Origin: an uncultured Pseudomonadota bacterium | GTDB taxonomy: Bacteria > Pseudomonadota > Gammaproteobacteria > Burkholderiales > Casimicrobiaceae | DNA length: 12,015 nucleotides | Assembly: GCA_937958295.1 (NCBI GenBank) | Contig: CALFEY010000133.1 | Coordinates: 1-12,015, forward strand | Direction of reading: 5' to 3' | Shown here: positions 1 through 6,381 of the stretch, piece by piece | Layout of the letters: each line of letters begins with the position of its first letter | How positions within the stretch are numbered: position 1 is the stretch's first letter | Notes under the pieces: model-generated | The model's input: only the letters and a program-made list of their open reading frames with translations | Told to the model about the DNA's origin: nothing | Databases searched by the model: none | Translations under genes and position numbers: made by a program

Positions 1-738
1 GTGCCCGACATGGCGAAGCTCGGCTACGTCTTCGACGCGGTGACCCACATTGCCCGCGCCCTCGACCGGCGGGTGCCGCTGATCGGCTTCGCCGGCAGTC
101 CCTTCACGCTCGCCTGCTACATGATCGAAGGCGGCGGCAGCGCGGACTACGCAAGCGTGCGCCGCATGGCCCATGCTCGCCCCGATCTCCTGGATCACAT
201 CGTGGACGTGAATGCGCGCGCGGTCACCGCCTATCTCGATGCGCAGGTCGCTGCGGGCGCGGATGTCCTGATGCTCTTCGATACGTGGGGGGGGCTGCTG
301 TCGAAGGCGGGTTACGAGCGCTTCTCGCTCGGGCCGATGCGCGCGATTTTGCGCGCACTTGCACCGGGCCGGGATGGTCGCCCGGTGCCGACGATCGTCT
401 TCACCAAGGGCGGCGGCGGTTGGCTCGACGACATCGCGGCCTGCGGGGCATCGGCCATGGGTCTCGACTGGACCGTGGACATCGCCGACGCCCGGCGCCG
501 GTTCGGCGGCCGGATCGCCCTGCAGGGCAACCTCGACCCCCTCGTGCTCACGACCGACCCGGCCACGGTCGCCCGCGAGGTGGCGGTGATCGTGCGGGCC
601 GCGGGTCCCGCACCGGGCTACGTGTTCAACCTCGGGCACGGCATCGTCCCGTCGACAGCGCCGGAGAATGTCGCAGCGCTGGTGGAGACGGTCCATGCCA
701 CGTCGCGGGCCGTGCAGGCCGAGGCCGGGCGCGCCTAG
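1..738 (+). CDS. hemE: Uroporphyrinogen decarboxylase (5' truncated by window edge)
   Basis: HemE is the cytosolic heme-pathway enzyme that removes the four acetate carboxyl groups of uroporphyrinogen III to give coproporphyrinogen III. The frame is open from the first base and ends at TAG 736-738, giving 245 residues. The family is about 350-360 residues long, so roughly 110 N-terminal residues lie upstream, including the early catalytic-site Asp. The GTG at position 1 is therefore an internal Val, not a start. Visible family blocks are IGFAGSPFTLACYMIEG (residues 28-44, with the conserved Tyr40), FDTWGG (93-98), FTKGGGGWL (134-142), GLDWTVDIADARRR (154-167), ALQGNLDP (173-180) and FNLGHGI (209-215, with the conserved His213). 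These match the E. coli protein block by block. No catalytic residue within the visible part is missing. The gene ends with a small hairpin and a long intergenic stretch, so it is probably not cotranscribed with priA. Identity is nearly certain. Confidence 0.97.
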   Translation: MPDMAKLGYVFDAVTHIARALDRRVPLIGFAGSPFTLACYMIEGGGSADYASVRRMAHARPDLLDHIVDVNARAVTAYLDAQVAAGADVLMLFDTWGGLLSKAGYERFSLGPMRAILRALAPGRDGRPVPTIVFTKGGGGWLDDIAACGASAMGLDWTVDIADARRRFGGRIALQGNLDPLVLTTDPATVAREVAVIVRAAGPAPGYVFNLGHGIVPSTAPENVAALVETVHATSRAVQAEAGRA

Positions 739-743
739 CATCG

Positions 744-763
744 GCCCAGGTACAACCCTGGGC
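744..763 (+). terminator. Small hairpin downstream of hemE, possible weak terminator
   Basis: GCCCAGG (744-750) and CCTGGGC (757-763) form a perfect 7-bp stem with a six-base loop, five bases after the hemE stop codon. No T-run follows. A second small inverted pair (CGAGC 763-767, GCTCG 776-780) comes next. The position suits transcript ending or 3'-end stabilisation for hemE, but without a U tract an intrinsic terminator is uncertain. Confidence 0.3.
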
Positions 764-826
764 GAGCGCGCCGGTGCTCGATTGCAGGCCCTTGACAAAC
801 GCCTCCGGATAGCGCCGGGACGTCAG

Positions 827-1011
827 TTATTCACATTTTCATTGGGCGTCCTGTCCCGGCCGTTGCCCTGCGGCGGCGCTGGGGGGGCGAGCGTACTTGT
901 TTGATTTTGTGGACGAAACAGCCATCCGGGCGGTGGCATGCGAGGGGGGCGACGTTGCCTTCGTCATATTCGGCAATCCACAGCGGTCACTTACGCACAA
1001 ACTTATGCACA
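827..1011 (+). promoter_or_regulatory. DnaA-box cluster upstream of priA
   Basis: The DnaA recognition consensus is TTATNCACA. Exact matches lie at 827-835 (TTATTCACA) and 1003-1011 (TTATGCACA). A one-mismatch copy is at 991-999 (TTACGCACA), a two-mismatch copy at 974-982 (CAATCCACA) and a two-mismatch reverse copy at 908-916. The four forward copies share one orientation, and the last three are packed within 38 bases. This is seen directly. DnaA binding is inferred from the established consensus. The role could be regulation of priA by DnaA, DnaA titration, or part of a replication origin. The A+T-rich patches beside the boxes are only modest, and no DnaA-unwinding element, GATC cluster or IHF site was recognised. 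Confidence 0.5.
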
Positions 1012-1046
1012 GGTTTTCCGAGGCTCCGCAAGGTCGTTACGAATGA

Positions 1047-1088
1047 AGGACTTGGGCCGCGAACCTATGGTCCGGGCTTAGGACTTGG
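1047..1088 (+). repeat. Pair of direct 9-base repeats (AGGACTTGG) upstream of priA
   Basis: AGGACTTGG occurs at 1047-1055 and again at 1080-1088, a spacing of 33 bases, close to three helical turns. It lies between the DnaA-box cluster and the priA start. It might be a pair of protein-binding half-sites or the remnant of a small duplication; two copies of nine bases could also be chance. Confidence 0.3.
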
Positions 1089-1154
1089 AACACTACAACG
1101 TGTGCCGACGGCGCGCTGCGCGCAATCGCTCGGTCGGCTGACCCCGCGCCTCTA

Positions 1155-3128
1155 ATGCCCATCGCCCAGGTCGCCCTGCCCGTTGCCGCGGGTCTTCCGT
1201 TCGATTATTGGGTCCCGGAGGGGCTCGCGGTCGGACCCGGGAGCATGGTGCGGGTGCCGCTCGGCCCGCGGACACTGCTGGGCGTCGTGGTCGGCTTGGC
1301 CGACTCGAGCGACGTGGACCCGGAGCGCCTGCATCCCGTGCAGGACGTGATCGACGGGCCCGCGCTTCCCATCGACGTGCAGGATCTCGTCCGCTTCGTG
1401 TCCGACTACTACCAAGATGCGATCGGCCTCGCCTTTGCCCTCGCCGTGCCGCCGCTCACCCGCTCGCGCCGCAAGCGGCAAACGGCCACCGGAGCGACGC
1501 CGGAGGTACCGCCCTGCCGGCGCCTGAACGACGATCAGGATCGCGCTGTGACGGCCATCACGATGGCACAGGGGACCTACGCGCCCTTCCTGCTCAACGG
1601 CGTCACGGGCAGCGGCAAGACCGAGGTCTACCTCGCCGCGGCCGACGCCGTTCTCGCCCGCGATGGCCAGGTCCTGCTGCTCGTCCCCGAGATCAATCTC
1701 ACGCCGCAGCTCGTCGCGCGGGTGCGCACCGCGCGACCCGACGTGCCGGTCGCGGTGATGCACAGCGGACTTGCCGCAGGCGAGCGGCGCGCAGCGTGGC
1801 TGGCCGCCGCGGAAGGGAGCGCGCGCATCGTGCTGGGCACTCGCCTCGCGGTGTTCGCCCCGCTGCCATCCCTCGGCCTCGTGATCGTTGACGAGGAGCA
1901 CGACGCCTCTTACAAGCAGCAGGACAACGTGCGCTACAACGCGCGCGACGCCGCCATCTGGCGGGCGCATCGGCGCAATGTCCCGGTGGTGCTCGGCAGC
2001 GCCACCCCGTCGCTTGAAACGTGGCTGGCGGCGAAGGAGGGGCGCTACCGCCGTCTCGACCTGCCGCGACGTGCGGATCCGCGCGCGTCGCTGCCGGCGA
2101 TCCGCTTCGTGGAACATCGCGCCGCGCGAGTTACCGATGGCATCGGCGAAGACCTGCGCGCGGCGATCGCGCTGCGACTGTCGCGCGGCGAGCAGTCGCT
2201 CGTGTTCGTCAATCGTCGCGGCTTCGCGCCGTCCCTCGTGTGCGCGTCGTGCAAGTGGGAGTCGCATTGCCCGCGCTGCAGCGCGCGGCTCACCACGCAT
2301 CGCACGCCGCCTGCCCTGCGCTGCCATCACTGCGGCCATACGGAGCGTGTCCCGCGCAGCTGTCCGGCGTGCGGCAACGTGGATCTCGTGCCGCTGGGCT
2401 TCGGCACGCAGCGCCTGGAGCGCGCGCTGATCGAGGCCTTTCCGGCGGCGCGAATCGCGCGGGTGGATCGCGACACCACGCGAGCGAAGGGTGCCTTCGC
2501 GGCGGTCCGCAAGGACGTGGAGGCCAACGCGCTCGATATTCTCGTCGGCACCCAGATGCTGGCCAAGGGACACGATTTTCCGCGCCTGACGCTCGTGGGC
2601 GTGCTCGGGGCCGACAACGCGCTGTACAGCGCCGACTTCCGCGCCACCGAGCGGCTGGCAGCCCTGCTCGTGCAGGTGGCCGGCCGCGCGGGCCGGGCGG
2701 GCAGCCCCGGCGAGGTGATCGTGCAGACGGACTTCGCGGAGCATCCCGTGTACGCCGCCTTGCGTGCGCACGACTACGCGAGCTTCGCCGATGCATTGCT
2801 CGAGGAGCGGCGTGCGGCGCAACTGCCCCCGCTCGTGCATGCCGCGCTGCTCGGGGCTGAAGCGCATCGGCGCGAGGACGTCGATGCCTTTCTCGCGGCG
2901 GCCCACGAGGCCGCGCGGGCCGTGGCGGACCACGAGGTCGAAGTGTTCGCGCCGGTGCCGGCGCTCCTGGCGCGGCGCGCGGGGTACGAGCGGGGACAGA
3001 TCGTGGTGCAAAGCGAGCGGCGCGGGGCCCTGCAGCGCTTCCTGCCACAGTGGCGCGCTGCGCTCGCCGACCTGCCCGGCCGCCGCACGCGCTGGGCGCT
3101 AGACGTGGACCCGGCGAGCTTCGGTTGA
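1155..3128 (+). CDS. priA: Primosomal protein N' (replication restart helicase PriA)
   Basis: PriA is a 3'-5' superfamily-2 DNA helicase that recognises stalled or D-loop forks and loads the replisome through PriB/DnaT and DnaC. The protein has 657 residues; E. coli PriA has about 730, and slightly shorter forms are common. The N-terminal DNA-binding domain (about 1-100) begins with the typical VALPVAAGLPFDYWVP. The helicase core shows Walker A GVTGSGKT (149-156), DEEH (246-249), GSATPS (281-286), GTQMLAKGHDF (465-475) and VAGRAGR (508-514). Four CxxC pairs (Cys363/366, 372/375, 390/393, 403/406) make up the complete two-zinc insertion needed for primosome assembly. The start at ATG 1155 gives the family-typical N terminus, although no clear Shine-Dalgarno sequence precedes it. 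The gene stands alone after the long upstream region and is followed by argS after a short spacer with its own -10-like element. All expected motifs are intact. Confidence 0.97.
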   Translation: MPIAQVALPVAAGLPFDYWVPEGLAVGPGSMVRVPLGPRTLLGVVVGLADSSDVDPERLHPVQDVIDGPALPIDVQDLVRFVSDYYQDAIGLAFALAVPPLTRSRRKRQTATGATPEVPPCRRLNDDQDRAVTAITMAQGTYAPFLLNGVTGSGKTEVYLAAADAVLARDGQVLLLVPEINLTPQLVARVRTARPDVPVAVMHSGLAAGERRAAWLAAAEGSARIVLGTRLAVFAPLPSLGLVIVDEEHDASYKQQDNVRYNARDAAIWRAHRRNVPVVLGSATPSLETWLAAKEGRYRRLDLPRRADPRASLPAIRFVEHRAARVTDGIGEDLRAAIALRLSRGEQSLVFVNRRGFAPSLVCASCKWESHCPRCSARLTTHRTPPALRCHHCGHTERVPRSCPACGNVDLVPLGFGTQRLERALIEAFPAARIARVDRDTTRAKGAFAAVRKDVEANALDILVGTQMLAKGHDFPRLTLVGVLGADNALYSADFRATERLAALLVQVAGRAGRAGSPGEVIVQTDFAEHPVYAALRAHDYASFADALLEERRAAQLPPLVHAALLGAEAHRREDVDAFLAAAHEAARAVADHEVEVFAPVPALLARRAGYERGQIVVQSERRGALQRFLPQWRAALADLPGRRTRWALDVDPASFG

Positions 3129-3137
3129 GCGGGCGGC

Positions 3138-3143
3138 TATAAT
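3138..3143 (+). promoter_or_regulatory. Consensus -10 element for argS
   Basis: A perfect TATAAT lies between the priA stop (3126-3128) and argS. The -35 region at the right distance is poor (CGAGCT or GAGCTT around 3115-3121), and there is no TG extension. If used, transcription would begin near 3150. That falls after the upstream GTG at 3147 and so favours translation from GTG 3177. Functionality is inferred from the sequence match and position only. Confidence 0.4.
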
Positions 3144-3176
3144 GGCGTGTTTTGCGCGTGGCGCTTTACAGGCATC

Positions 3177-4823
3177 GTGGACGACATCAGGAACGAACTC
3201 GCGAAGGCGTTGACGGCGGCGGTGAATACCGTGGTGCCGGCGCACGCCGACACGCCGGTCACCGTGGAGCGTCCGCGCCAGGCGGCGCACGGCGACTACG
3301 CCTCCAACATCGCGATGGCGCTCGCCAAGCGCGCCGGCCGCAATCCGCGCGAGCTCGCCGCGGCGCTCGTGGCTGTGCTCCCCGCGTCGCCGTGGATCGC
3401 GAAGGCGGACGTTGCGGGGGCGGGCTTCATCAATCTCACGCTCACGGCGTCGGCGCGGCAAGCGGTGGTGCACCACGTGCTGGCGGAGGGCGCCCGCTTC
3501 GGCGAATCCCGCGCGCACGCGGGCGAGCGCGTGATGGTCGAGTTCGTGTCGGCCAATCCCACCGGGCCGCTGCACGTAGGCCACGGGCGGCAGGCCGCGC
3601 TCGGCGACTCGCTTGCCAACCTCTTGTCCTCGCAAGGCTACGACGTCTCGCGCGAGTACTACTACAACGACGCCGGGCAGCAGATCGAGAACCTCGCGGT
3701 GTCGGTGCGGGCGCGCGCCAAGGAGCTTCTCGGCGAGCACACGGCGTTCCCCGAGGACGGCTACCGCGGTGAGTACATCGTCGAGATCGCGCAGCGCTAC
3801 CTCGACACGATCGGTCACGACCTGTCGGACATCGACAGGATCAGGCACTTCGCCGTGGCCGAGCTGCGCAAGGAGCAGGACCGCGACCTCCTCGCCTTCG
3901 GCGTGAAGTTCGATGTGTACTACCTCGAGAGCTCGCTCTACACCGATGGTCGCGTCGATGCCACGGTGGACCGTCTCGTGGGCTCGGGGAAGACCTACGA
4001 GCATGAGGGGGCGCTGTGGCTGCGCACCACCGACTACGGCGACGACAAGGACCGCGTCATGCGCAAGTCGGATGGCGGGTACACCTACTTCGTGCCCGAC
4101 ATTGCCTATCACGTCACGAAATGGGAGCGGGGATTCCCCAAGGTCATCAACGTCCAGGGCTCGGACCACCACAGCACCGTCACCCGGGTGCGCGCGGGGC
4201 TGCAGGCGCTGGGGATCGGCGTGCCCGCGGGCTATCCCGACTACATGCTGCACAAGATGGTCACGGTGATGCGCGGCGGAGAGGAAGTGAAGATCAGCAA
4301 GCGTGCCGGCAGCTACGTCACACTGCGCGACCTCATCGACGAGGCCGGCCGCGATGCCGTGCGCTACTTCCTGGTATCGCGCAAGGCCGATACCGAGTTC
4401 GTGTTCGACATCGACCTCGCGCGCTCGCAGTCGGAGGACAACCCGGTGTACTACGTGCAGTACGCCCATGCCCGCGTCGCGTCGGTGCTGCGCCAGGCCG
4501 GCATCGAGCCGGCGGGCGCGGCGGACAAGCTGCGCGACGTGCCGCTTGCGGCGCTCACGAGCCCGTACGAGGAAGCGCTCCTGCGCCGCATCGCCGACTT
4601 CCCGGTGGAACTCGCCAACGCCGCGCGCGACCTCGCGCCGCACCAGGTGACTTTCTACCTCAAGGATTTGGCCCAGGAATTCCACAGTTACTATAATGCC
4701 GAGCGCTTTCTCGTCGACGAACCCGACTTGCGTGCCGCGCGCCTCGCGCTGGTGGTGGCCGCAGGACAGGTCCTCGCCAACGGCTTGCGCGTGCTGGCCA
4801 TCGATGCGCCGGACAGGATGTGA
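3177..4823 (+). CDS. argS: Arginyl-tRNA synthetase
   Basis: ArgRS is a cytosolic class I aminoacyl-tRNA synthetase that charges tRNA-Arg with arginine. From GTG 3177 it is 548 residues, a normal family length. The N-terminal Add-1 domain (about 1-90) contains GDYASNIAMALAK. The class I HIGH motif appears as HVGHG (133-137) within SANPTGPLHVGHGRQA. The KMSKS-region equivalent is KISKRAGSYVTLRDL (372-386), and DNPVYYVQYAHAR (421-433) begins the helical anticodon-binding part. The C terminus RVLAIDAPDRM is the classic ArgRS ending. The frame stays open upstream to GTG 3147, but that would add ten non-family residues (FCAWRFTGI) and lies at or before the predicted transcription start, so 3177 is preferred; the ribosome site is weak (ACAGG). 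The stop TGA (4821-4823) shares a base with the next start, which indicates coupled translation. Identity is certain and the exact start moderately so. Confidence 0.96.
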   Translation: MDDIRNELAKALTAAVNTVVPAHADTPVTVERPRQAAHGDYASNIAMALAKRAGRNPRELAAALVAVLPASPWIAKADVAGAGFINLTLTASARQAVVHHVLAEGARFGESRAHAGERVMVEFVSANPTGPLHVGHGRQAALGDSLANLLSSQGYDVSREYYYNDAGQQIENLAVSVRARAKELLGEHTAFPEDGYRGEYIVEIAQRYLDTIGHDLSDIDRIRHFAVAELRKEQDRDLLAFGVKFDVYYLESSLYTDGRVDATVDRLVGSGKTYEHEGALWLRTTDYGDDKDRVMRKSDGGYTYFVPDIAYHVTKWERGFPKVINVQGSDHHSTVTRVRAGLQALGIGVPAGYPDYMLHKMVTVMRGGEEVKISKRAGSYVTLRDLIDEAGRDAVRYFLVSRKADTEFVFDIDLARSQSEDNPVYYVQYAHARVASVLRQAGIEPAGAADKLRDVPLAALTSPYEEALLRRIADFPVELANAARDLAPHQVTFYLKDLAQEFHSYYNAERFLVDEPDLRAARLALVVAAGQVLANGLRVLAIDAPDRM

Positions 4824-5542
4824 TGAACGCTGCCGCCAAGCCCTCCCGCCGTCCCCCGCCGCAATCGCGCGCGTCGCGGCGTAACGGCGCCGGCGGCACG
4901 CTGATCGGCGTGTTCATCGGTCTCGTGCTGGGGTTGGGCCTCGCCGCCGGCGTGGCCTACTACCTCATGAAGGCGAATGGCCCGTTCCCGTCTCAGGCGG
5001 GCAAAGAGGCCCGCGAAGCGGCCAAGGAACCGGGGCGCGTGGCCAAGGCGGACCCGGCGGTGTCGGACAAGCCGCGCTTTGACTTCTACAAGATCCTCCC
5101 CGGTGTGGAGGAGCCGAAGGTCCAGGGCGAGGCCAAGCGTGCATCACCCGATCGCGCAGTCGTCGACCAGGCGAAGTCCGGCAGCGACAAACCTGCTGAC
5201 AAGGCTCCCGACAAGGCGCAGGACAAGGGCGAGAAGGCGACCGCCAAGGCCACGGACAAGGCCCCCGAGAAGGTGGCATCCACAGAGCCCACCGCCGCGG
5301 CCAAGCTGCCGGAGCGCTTCTGGTTGCAGGCGGGTTCGTTCGCCTCGGAGTCCGACGCCGAGAATCTCAAGGCACGGCTTGCCTTCTCCGGCTGGCAGGC
5401 GAGCGTGCAGCAGGGGACATTGCCCGACAAAGGTGTTCGCTACCGCGTGCGCCTCGGTCCCTACGACAATACCGACGAGCTCACGCGCATCCGCAACGAC
5501 CTCGCCAAGAGCGGCTTCGAGGTCGCGGTCATCAAGTTCTGA
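4823..5542 (+). CDS. SPOR-domain bitopic inner-membrane protein (FtsN/DedD-like)
   Basis: SPOR domains bind peptidoglycan glycan strands stripped of stem peptides, which are enriched at the division septum. The protein has 239 residues. A basic cytoplasmic tail (about 1-24) with many Arg and Pro is followed by one membrane span (about 26-48, GTLIGVFIGLVLGLGLAAGV). Then comes RFDFYKILPG (85-94), a segment often seen in betaproteobacterial members. A charged Lys/Asp/Ala/Pro linker (about 110-160) has repeated xDK units, and the C-terminal SPOR domain spans about 164-239 (FWLQAGSFASESDAENLKARL, then YRVRLGPY). The topology is N-in with the SPOR domain in the periplasm. ATG 4823 overlaps the argS TGA by one base, and GTG 4820 is an alternative start one codon earlier. 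AGGA at 4815-4818 is a weak ribosome site. The resemblance is to FtsN or DedD by architecture only, so I give no symbol. It is probably cotranscribed with argS. Confidence 0.9.
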   Translation: MNAAAKPSRRPPPQSRASRRNGAGGTLIGVFIGLVLGLGLAAGVAYYLMKANGPFPSQAGKEAREAAKEPGRVAKADPAVSDKPRFDFYKILPGVEEPKVQGEAKRASPDRAVVDQAKSGSDKPADKAPDKAQDKGEKATAKATDKAPEKVASTEPTAAAKLPERFWLQAGSFASESDAENLKARLAFSGWQASVQQGTLPDKGVRYRVRLGPYDNTDELTRIRNDLAKSGFEVAVIKF

Positions 5543-5641
5543 CCCGCGTGCCGCCGCGCTGCGTGGAACTCCCGCCCGGCGGCATGTGCCCAAGGCCGGT
5601 AATCCGCGGAGCTTGGCGCCGCGTTGTGCACCTCCATGACC

Positions 5642-5665
5642 GGCGCGAATCGTTCGCGCCTTTCT
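5642..5665 (+). terminator. Hairpin with short T tract between the SPOR gene and dsbA
   Basis: GGCGCGAA (5642-5649) and TTCGCGCC (5653-5660) form a perfect 8-bp stem with a TCG loop, followed by TTTCT (5661-5665). It looks like an intrinsic terminator for the argS-SPOR transcript. Only 17 bases separate its T tract from the dsbA ATG, leaving no room for a complete promoter. dsbA must therefore be read through the hairpin or carry it in its leader, and an attenuator or stability element is the alternative reading. Confidence 0.5.
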
Positions 5666-5682
5666 AGAACGAAGGAGTTTCG

Positions 5683-6354
5683 ATGAGCATTTCCCCCTTT
5701 CTTTCGACCTTCCGCCGATTGCTGCGTGGCACGGCCGTGCTGGCATTCGCGGCCGGCATCGCGGCCGGGGCCGGTGCCCAGGGCCTGGTCGAAGGCACGA
5801 ACTACCTGCGCCTGAAGAGCCCCCAGCCGGTCGAGACCGGCAAGAACATCGAGGTGATCGAGTTCTTCTCCTACGGCTGTCCGCACTGTGGCGAGCTCGA
5901 GCCGCACCTGCAGACCTGGCTCAAGAGCAAGCCCGCCGACGTGTCGTTCCGCCGCGTGCCGGTGATGTTCCAGCCGCGCTGGGAGAACCTGGCCCGCGTG
6001 TACTACACGCTCGATGCGCTGGGCGAGGAGTCGAAGCTGTCGCCCGAGGTGTTCGCGGCGATCTACAGCAAGGGCGTTCCGCTGTGGAACGAAAAGGACT
6101 TCCTGGACTGGGCCGTCTCGAAGGGACTCGACCGCAAGAAGGTCGAGGATGTGTACAAGTCGTTCGCCGTGGTGGGCAAGGTCAACCGTGCGAAGCAGCT
6201 GGCGGGTGCCTACAACATTCAGTCCACGCCCACGGTGATCGTCGACGGCAAGTTCATCACCGGATCGGAAAAGCTGCCGCAGGGGCACGCGTCGATGCCC
6301 GCGGCCATCGACGCGATGGTGCAGAAGGCCCGCGCCGAGCGTCCCAAGTCGTAA
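5683..6354 (+). CDS. dsbA: Periplasmic thiol:disulfide oxidoreductase DsbA
   Basis: DsbA introduces disulfide bonds into proteins arriving in the periplasm and is reoxidised by the membrane protein DsbB, which is not in this window. The protein has 223 residues. A signal peptide (about 1-32) has basic residues at 11-15, a hydrophobic core TAVLAFAAGIAAG and a probable cut after GAGA-Q region residues. The thioredoxin-fold active site is CPHC at 66-69 in IEFFSYGCPHCGELEPHL. The cis-proline loop is STPTVIVDGKFITG (181-194, Pro183). The helical insertion lies between them. A strong ribosome site GAAGGAG (5671-5677) sits five bases before ATG 5683. A hairpin lies immediately upstream. The SDR gene follows after 27 bases and is probably cotranscribed. 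All key residues are present. DsbC-like alternatives are excluded by the CPHC motif and the monomeric DsbA layout. Confidence 0.95.
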   Translation: MSISPFLSTFRRLLRGTAVLAFAAGIAAGAGAQGLVEGTNYLRLKSPQPVETGKNIEVIEFFSYGCPHCGELEPHLQTWLKSKPADVSFRRVPVMFQPRWENLARVYYTLDALGEESKLSPEVFAAIYSKGVPLWNEKDFLDWAVSKGLDRKKVEDVYKSFAVVGKVNRAKQLAGAYNIQSTPTVIVDGKFITGSEKLPQGHASMPAAIDAMVQKARAERPKS

Positions 6355-6381
6355 GCCCTCAGCCAGGGCTTGCCGCGCGCG

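Larger units (their letters stand above)
739..1154. other. 416-base gene-free region between hemE and priA
   Basis: No convincing gene is present: the short open frames here have no family features and no ribosome site. The stretch is visibly richer in A+T than its surroundings in patches (about 825-845, 893-920 and 961-1020). It holds a weak hairpin just after hemE, a cluster of DnaA-box-like 9-mers (827-1011), and a nine-base sequence AGGACTTGG repeated 33 bases apart (1047 and 1080). It also has a run of seven G at 881-887. A TTGACA match at 792-797 has no good -10 partner at 16-18 bases, so I do not call a promoter, although priA must be transcribed from somewhere in here. Nothing resembling a tRNA, small RNA or IS end was seen. 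Confidence 0.8.

Noticed and set aside
287..294. Run of eight G inside hemE
   Set aside because: It encodes the conserved Trp-Gly-Gly of the FDTWGG block and the frame continues correctly on both sides, so there is no sign of a frameshift or phase-variable switch.
792..797. TTGACA as a -35 box after hemE
   Set aside because: No acceptable -10 hexamer lies 15-19 bases downstream (the sequence there is GC-rich), so a promoter call is not supported.
901..1155. Possible 84-residue ORF in the hemE-priA gap
   Set aside because: It starts with TTG, has no ribosome site or family features, overlaps the DnaA-box cluster and ends at the priA start. It is better read as non-coding.
1152..3011. 619-codon open frame on the minus strand across priA
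   Set aside because: It lies opposite a priA gene with every expected motif. Its translation is Arg/His-rich with no recognisable domain, as expected from the mirror frame of a GC-rich gene.
3099..4685. 528-codon open frame on the minus strand across argS
   Set aside because: It is the antisense shadow of an intact argS, with skewed Arg/Val/His composition and no motif.
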